57,849 nucleotides of DNA, taken from contig NZ_GL945017.1 in NCBI RefSeq assembly GCF_000218235.1, forward strand, positions 1,592,923 to 1,650,771. Direction: 5' to 3'. Origin of the DNA: Hallella multisaccharivorax DSM 17128. GTDB lineage: Bacteria > Bacteroidota > Bacteroidia > Bacteroidales > Bacteroidaceae. Shown one piece after another: positions 52,955 to 57,849 of this stretch (its first letter is position 1; each line of letters opens with the position of its first letter). The notes under the pieces are model-generated. The model was not told where the DNA came from. It searched no databases and worked only from the letters and a program-made list of their open reading frames with translations. Made by a program: the position numbers and the translations under genes.

Positions 52955-53380
52955 TTAATCCGCTTCATTGAAGTTCGATTTCGTGTGTATATTTGCCTTT
53001 GAATCGGTCCATATATATTGCTTGATATAACCACTACCACCCATTCCGAAATGAGTTAAAATATATTTAGAATTAGGTAAGAGTTCTATGATATTCGGGC
53101 TATACACGCCTAAACTATCAAAAGCCCTTATAGAAAGATTTTCTGTCTTCCTATTAAAAAATATGGTATCGCTCTTTTCTGTACTATATGCATTAGCTTT
53201 TCTTATTGTATATTCACGTGTTCCAACGACATCAGGACTATCGCGGACTATTTTAAAGCTCATCAGGTTGTGAACTATGATGATTTGCTTCTTCTCGTCT
53301 ACACAAAAGTTGTTGTCATCACTACATGATATGAATCCAAGGGTTGTGATAAAAAATAAAATTACCGATAAAATCTTCAT
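52955..53380 (-). CDS. Lipoprotein, candidate immunity protein of the RHS toxin
   Basis: This is a 141-residue product from the ATG at 53380. The lipoprotein signal is MKILSVILFFITTLGFISC, with the lipid Cys at about 19 followed by SDDN. The mature domain looks like a small beta protein (QIIIVHNLMSFKIVRD, SIRAFDSLGVYSPNIIELLPNSKYILTHFGMGGSGYI). The ATG overlaps the stop of the RHS gene as ATGA, so the two are translationally coupled. It has the same AT-rich composition as the RHS tip. An immunity role is inferred from this layout, as in other polymorphic toxin pairs. The family is not recognised. Confidence 0.6.
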   Translation of the reverse strand: MKILSVILFFITTLGFISCSDDNNFCVDEKKQIIIVHNLMSFKIVRDSPDVVGTREYTIRKANAYSTEKSDTIFFNRKTENLSIRAFDSLGVYSPNIIELLPNSKYILTHFGMGGSGYIKQYIWTDSKANIHTKSNFNEAD

Positions 53381-56300
53381 TTCTTTTTCTGTTGATATTC
53401 GCTCCACCATTTATCAATCTGCTGTATTTTTTCCTTTTCAGATTTATTGCTTCTAAGCAAATTTAGAATATTTGATTTTAGATTTGTTTTTACATAATCT
53501 CTAAAGTCTTCATAATTTTCAGATCCTTTTTCAGCTTCTATCTCCCTTGGAGATTTGTCATGACTTAATGTCGACACATAACCAAAAATTGTTTTGACCA
53601 GGTATAGAGTGAGGCTCTTATCCCTGCATATTTGCTTTATATGACCGACTTCATGCGAGAATTCTCTCATCCACCAGTCGTAATATTCGTTTTGGGTGCT
53701 TCCAGACTCGTCAAAATACGTGGGTGAGACAAGCATCCTTACTTTCATGGGATCTGCACCAATAGTGATGCTATTGTTCTTTGGCTGCCCCGCAAATTCC
53801 TCTAACTTAACATTTCTAATGTATGTTTCTGATACTCCTGAGACGAGTGAAAGCAGGTGAGCTGTGGATTCCGTGAAGCGGTAATATGCCTTTCTTTGCC
53901 TTGTAGTTGTGATAGTACCAGTAATGCTGCTGCTTGTTGCCAATTCTCTTATTTCATAGTGAATTGACACTATCCCCTTAGGAAACAATCCACGAACATC
54001 CTTATAGTTTAAAGGGGAATTCTTGCAATAAGTGTACGCAGAAACAGAAAGGAATTTTTCGACCAACTTATCCACACCGTACCACATACTTGCTACGGGA
54101 TCCATGTACCTCGCACCGTAATAGTACAATCCCGTCTCCTCATCAAATTCTTTACCGTTGAACTTGTATGGCATCTCATCGGATGACGAGTGTTCGTCAA
54201 CGAGCAACTCACCATAGGGCAGGTAAGCATCATATTGCGTGATGTTACCCTTGCCGTCCGTGATGTAAGAGGTCGAACCCAAATGGTCACTATGGAAGAA
54301 GAAAGTCTCCTCCGTAGTAGTATCATTCGGGATATAGCCATAGCCTGCCTGTGGGTCGTCAGGAGTGCTCGGCTCATTCCAACTGACGGGTGTCCCCGGT
54401 GTGCTGCCCTCTGTCGTGTTATGCTTTGGTGTCTGTACCCAGCCTTGCGGCACATCGTGGTTGCCAAGTTCGGTGAGGACAGAGTTGTAGCCTACACCCG
54501 TATTCTCCGGGTCGCCGTAGGCACCTTTTTCCGTTGGTACGCCCGGAGCGATGCCAAGCTCTTTGTAGTATGCTTCCTTCTGCGACTGGATTTGGTTCAT
54601 GCGCTCGGCATAATCTCGCTGACCGGCGGTGACGTAACTGCCGTTTACTCCATAGACATTGTTGAATGTGCCTGTGCCAATCCTACTTGCAATGCGCTGA
54701 CTACCGATGAAGTAATGTTTGGTGAAGCGGTTCTTGCTTACCGTGAGGATGCTTGCAGGGTAGAGCGTGAAGTTATCCGTCTCATGGAACGTGATGCCCT
54801 CCGGTGCGCCGTTGATATACACGCCCTCCATCGTGCCGTAGCTCTTCATGATGCGTTCGCCACCGGCGTTATAGGTGTAGCGGCTCGTCTTGCCGTTGTC
54901 TGAAAGTACCATCAGGCGGTTGTCCTCGTCCCAGTACATCTCTCTTGTAGTATTTGTACTGTCATTCGTTTCAAGTATTGGGTTGCCGTTGGCATCATAC
55001 GTGTAATGGTCGTGACCTATCTGCGTGGGAGCAGTGGGATGGCTATCATCCTCATATTTGTAGGTGAAGTTATAGCTCTTTGCCGTAGCCGTGGAGTCTA
55101 CTTTCTGTGTCTTCGTGAGCGGCTCACTCATCAAACCGAAGGTCATTGCCATGTCATAGGAGGCATTCTTCGCCTTACCCGTGGCATGAATCAGGCGGTT
55201 CAGCTCGTCATACTGGTAGGTGTGCGTACTCGCCCCTCCCAACTTCGCCTTGTTGAGCTTCGTCAGTCCTTGCGGATTGGCGGCATTGGTGATACCGAGG
55301 ATGTTGTCCACGGCATCATAGCGGTACTTGTTCTGCATCAATGTGCTGCCGCTGCCTGTAAGTGTCATATCCTGCAGACGCTGCCGTTGCTTGTCGTAAG
55401 TGTAGGTGGTCTCGGTGCCGTTGCCAAGCTTTTGATAGACGGTATGGCCGTCCTTGTCGTAGCCTATCTGTGCCACGATGCTACTCTCCTTGCCCTGCTT
55501 GCTGCTTGTCAGGCTCTCCACCTGTCCGGCGGCGTTGTAGTGGTAGGTGACCACCTCGCCATCGGGGTAGGTCATCGTCCTCACACGGTTCCAGCTGTCG
55601 TAGGTGGCACCATAGACGTAGGTGCGGATGTCCGCCACGCTCGCCATGACGGTGCGCACGGTCTTGGTGACCTCGCCCTGACGACCGTAGTAGTAAGCCT
55701 CTCCGCCCGATGCGTCCTCCACGAGGGCGAGCCGTCCGGCACGGCCGTACTTGTCGCCCGGCTGTCCGTAGGTGTAGGTGACCCGGTTGAAGAGGTTCTC
55801 GGGATAGAGTACTTCCTTCAGCCGCTCATAGTCGTAGGTGTAGGTGATGCAGCCCTTGTCAGAGATGCTTTTTCTGAGCTGTGCCGTGAGCTTGGTAAGG
55901 AGGTTGCCCGCCGCATCGTAGGTCATGTCCGTCTCGCCCGCATCGGGGTGGCTCACCATCAGCTTGCGGCCTAACTGGTCGTACTCGTATTTCGTCTCCC
56001 TGCCGTTGGGGTGCGTCACGGTCGTCACCTCATTCACGGGATTGTAGGCATATCTCACGGTGATGTTCTCACCGCCGGCATGCTGCACCGTCTCACGGTT
56101 GCGGCCCTTCCCGTCGGTATAGCTCTCCGCCGTCCTTCCGAGGGCATCCGTCACCTTCGTCTCCAGCATTGGAACGCCGCCGTGGCTGCCGATGGTGTAG
56201 GCGCTCTTGGTGGTGCTGCCGTCGGCAAGGGTGACGCTGACGGTGCGGTCGTGGGTGTCATATTCGGTCTTGGCCTGCAGGTCGCCCGTGGCGGTGTTGT

Positions 56301-57849
56301 AGGTGCCGATATTGCCATAGCTCTCCGTCGTGGGATAGTAGGCGGCGATGTTCCTGCCGAAGGCATCCAGCACGGCCCTGCCGCTGACGATGCTCACCTT
56401 GGAAGCACTGCCGCCGTTCCATACCACGCCCGTCTGCTTGGTCTGGATGGCACGCATGAGGGAGTCAGCAAAGGTGTAGGTGTCGATGTTGCCGTCCTGC
56501 GTGTAGTGGATGGTATGCGCCTTGCGCTCCCTGGGGAAATACTCGAATTTGATGGTAAAGGGCTGGCCGCTCTCTATCTCGTAGGGCGCGCGCACGGTGG
56601 CCTGTCTGCCCAATGCGTCATAGGTGTACTCCATCCGCTGGCCGTTGAGGTCGGTGGTGGTGGCGGGAGCGTTCCACAATCCGTCATAGGTGGTGGTGGA
56701 GCTGTAGCCGTAGGCATCGCTGACCTTCGTCACAAGGTCGTGGTAGAGGTCATCGTAGGTGTAGGCGTAGAACATACGCTGGTGGTTGTAGTTCTCCGGC
56801 TTGGTCATACGGGTGATGTTGCCGTAGCTGTCGTAGGTCATGTCGTAGACGGACGGCTTGTCGCCATTGTGGAGCGTAATCTCCGTGATCTCGCCGTTGC
56901 CGTCCACCTTCGTGCTGCGCTCACGGTAGGTCCTGCCGCCGCTGCTGACAGTGATATGGCTCGGTACGCTGACGATGTGCTTGTCCGTCAGCTTGTGATA
57001 ATCAATTCTGGCATCGAGCTTCTCACCGGCCGCTGTCTCCTGATAGGTGAGGAGGTTGCCGAAATCATCGTATGTGTTCTCCACCTTCGTGGTCAGGCTG
57101 TCGCCGCTTGTCTCGTCGAAGTTCGACTGGACGACCTTGGTCAGGGCCGGGAAGAGCACCTCCATATTGTCGTGGTGGCTGCCGATAGTACCTGCACAAG
57201 CGGGCGCATCCTGTACCTTCACCGTCTCATAAGTATAGGAGGCACCTTGCAGCTTCCTGCCGGCCCCGTCATAGAGGCTCTCGTCCGTCACAAGGCCGTG
57301 AAGGTAGTAATCCCGATTGTTGGCATAGGTGTCTACAGAATAGCGGTAGATGTCGTGGCTTTCCTTCTCCGTGTCTATCTGCCGTGTCGTTACCTTGCGG
57401 AAGCCGTAGAAGTCACGCTCGCGGCGGTCGCGGTAGCCTCCCTCGTAGGTGAACTCGCTGCGCGTACTTGTGGCACCGTTCTCCGTATAGCCGCCGGTGG
57501 TCTCCACGCTGGACATCACCCAGCGGCGGCCGGGCATGTCAAAATTCGGCTCTGTCTGCTGGTAGCCAATATGGATATGGCCGCCGAAGGGCAGCGTCAC
57601 GGTTCTCAGCAGGTTGGTACGCCCTGTGAGGTTGCGGTGGACAACGAGCCGGCTGTCACTGTTGCTGTAGACCAGGTCGGGCAGTCCGTCGCCGTCTATG
57701 TCCATCAGCGAGGCTACGGTGCGGTTGACACTCTCACTGTGCGATGCCTGGATGCTCGGAGTGATATTGATCCTGAAACCGAATGGGAGATGGATGGTAA
57801 AGGTATAGGCGGTGCTGCCATAATAGGCAACGGAAGATCCTAAATTGTC
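53377..57849 (-). CDS. RHS/YD-repeat protein with metallopeptidase-like toxin tip (N-terminus beyond window)
   Basis: The frame is open to the right edge; 1490 residues are visible. The order is: a SpvB/VCBS-like part (DIDGDGLPDLVYSNSDSRLVVHRN), a long array of YD repeats (YTYDALGRQATV, KYEYDQLGRKLMVSHPD, TYTYDKQRQRLQDM), the conserved core end (YKFNGKEFDEETGLYYYGARYMDP … NYKDVRG), then a 203-residue tip. The tip is AT-rich while the core is GC-rich, a sign of exchange. It contains WWMREFSHEVGHIKQ: HEVGH (53641-53655) is a zincin HExxH motif, and REIEAEKG 33 residues on could give the third ligand. RHS shells are known to enclose such C-terminal toxins. Confidence 0.88.
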   Translation of the reverse strand, partial: DNLGSSVAYYGSTAYTFTIHLPFGFRINITPSIQASHSESVNRTVASLMDIDGDGLPDLVYSNSDSRLVVHRNLTGRTNLLRTVTLPFGGHIHIGYQQTEPNFDMPGRRWVMSSVETTGGYTENGATSTRSEFTYEGGYRDRRERDFYGFRKVTTRQIDTEKESHDIYRYSVDTYANNRDYYLHGLVTDESLYDGAGRKLQGASYTYETVKVQDAPACAGTIGSHHDNMEVLFPALTKVVQSNFDETSGDSLTTKVENTYDDFGNLLTYQETAAGEKLDARIDYHKLTDKHIVSVPSHITVSSGGRTYRERSTKVDGNGEITEITLHNGDKPSVYDMTYDSYGNITRMTKPENYNHQRMFYAYTYDDLYHDLVTKVSDAYGYSSTTTYDGLWNAPATTTDLNGQRMEYTYDALGRQATVRAPYEIESGQPFTIKFEYFPRERKAHTIHYTQDGNIDTYTFADSLMRAIQTKQTGVVWNGGSASKVSIVSGRAVLDAFGRNIAAYYPTTESYGNIGTYNTATGDLQAKTEYDTHDRTVSVTLADGSTTKSAYTIGSHGGVPMLETKVTDALGRTAESYTDGKGRNRETVQHAGGENITVRYAYNPVNEVTTVTHPNGRETKYEYDQLGRKLMVSHPDAGETDMTYDAAGNLLTKLTAQLRKSISDKGCITYTYDYERLKEVLYPENLFNRVTYTYGQPGDKYGRAGRLALVEDASGGEAYYYGRQGEVTKTVRTVMASVADIRTYVYGATYDSWNRVRTMTYPDGEVVTYHYNAAGQVESLTSSKQGKESSIVAQIGYDKDGHTVYQKLGNGTETTYTYDKQRQRLQDMTLTGSGSTLMQNKYRYDAVDNILGITNAANPQGLTKLNKAKLGGASTHTYQYDELNRLIHATGKAKNASYDMAMTFGLMSEPLTKTQKVDSTATAKSYNFTYKYEDDSHPTAPTQIGHDHYTYDANGNPILETNDSTNTTREMYWDEDNRLMVLSDNGKTSRYTYNAGGERIMKSYGTMEGVYINGAPEGITFHETDNFTLYPASILTVSKNRFTKHYFIGSQRIASRIGTGTFNNVYGVNGSYVTAGQRDYAERMNQIQSQKEAYYKELGIAPGVPTEKGAYGDPENTGVGYNSVLTELGNHDVPQGWVQTPKHNTTEGSTPGTPVSWNEPSTPDDPQAGYGYIPNDTTTEETFFFHSDHLGSTSYITDGKGNITQYDAYLPYGELLVDEHSSSDEMPYKFNGKEFDEETGLYYYGARYMDPVASMWYGVDKLVEKFLSVSAYTYCKNSPLNYKDVRGLFPKGIVSIHYEIRELATSSSITGTITTTRQRKAYYRFTESTAHLLSLVSGVSETYIRNVKLEEFAGQPKNNSITIGADPMKVRMLVSPTYFDESGSTQNEYYDWWMREFSHEVGHIKQICRDKSLTLYLVKTIFGYVSTLSHDKSPREIEAEKGSENYEDFRDYVKTNLKSNILNLLRSNKSEKEKIQQIDKWWSEYQQKKK

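Noticed and set aside
56011..57843. Long open frame (610 codons) on the plus strand, opposite the RHS gene
   Set aside because: It is antisense to the YD-repeat array. Its composition (runs of Val, Gly, His, Leu, Ala) is what a GC-rich coding strand gives in reverse, and no family is visible.

Overview
The window looks like an accessory-rich stretch of a Bacteroidota chromosome, most likely Prevotella or a close relative. The evidence is the TAnnTTTG -7 boxes, a Bacteroides-type tra operon (traG-J-K-L-M-N), a TonB/carboxypeptidase-regulatory receptor, a T9SS-type tail, lipoproteins with short lipoboxes, and Bacteroidota IS types (ISAon1, IS1595, IS66, IS110, IS30, IS21, ISL3, IS1634). Only about 2.7-6.35 kb, the TonB gene (7.8-10.2 kb) and hsp20 (11.7 kb) look like ordinary chromosome: recD2, a YbjQ protein, a free-methionine-sulfoxide reductase and a degenerate RNase H-like protein.

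Layout. 0-2.6 kb: an ISL3 end inside an ISAon1 copy, then an IS30 remnant that splits a secreted-protein gene. 6.4-7.7 kb: an IS1595/IS21 chimera. 10.4-14 kb: IS110 and IS66 wrecks around hsp20. 14.2-17.4 kb: an AbiE toxin-antitoxin operon with a recognisable operator/promoter, and an HTH gene preceded by palindromic sites. 17.4-18.7 kb: an ISL3 copy with an 8-bp target duplication. 18.8-25.7 kb: a mobilisable-element backbone (HTH protein, TOPRIM-RecA primase/helicase, an unknown protein, a 35-bp iteron array, MobC, MobA relaxase). 25.7-27.0 kb: DUF1848 plus a broken HxlR regulator. 27.0-30.2 kb: a three-deep nested insertion. 30.2-40 kb: lipoprotein, T9SS-tail and regulatory-like genes between IS1595, ISAon1, IS1634 and a second copy of an unusual two-ORF DDE-like element.

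40.4-52.2 kb is a single minus-strand conjugation operon running traG-(three secreted proteins)-traJ-K-L-M-N-coupling protein-(alpha-CTD-like membrane protein), ending in a strong terminator. It is decapitated: traG starts just after where its P-loop should be, and everything upstream is missing. 53.0-57.85 kb is a large RHS/YD-repeat protein (its N-terminus lies beyond the window) whose AT-rich C-terminal tip carries an HEVGH zincin motif. It overlaps by ATGA a small lipoprotein that is a natural candidate immunity protein.

The points most worth following up are the RHS-metallopeptidase/lipoprotein pair, the two-ORF DDE-like element with poly-A slippage sites (present twice), the iteron array beside the primase/helicase, and the operator architectures of AbiE and the neighbouring HTH gene. 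Nearly every transposase here is broken, each by a different lesion.
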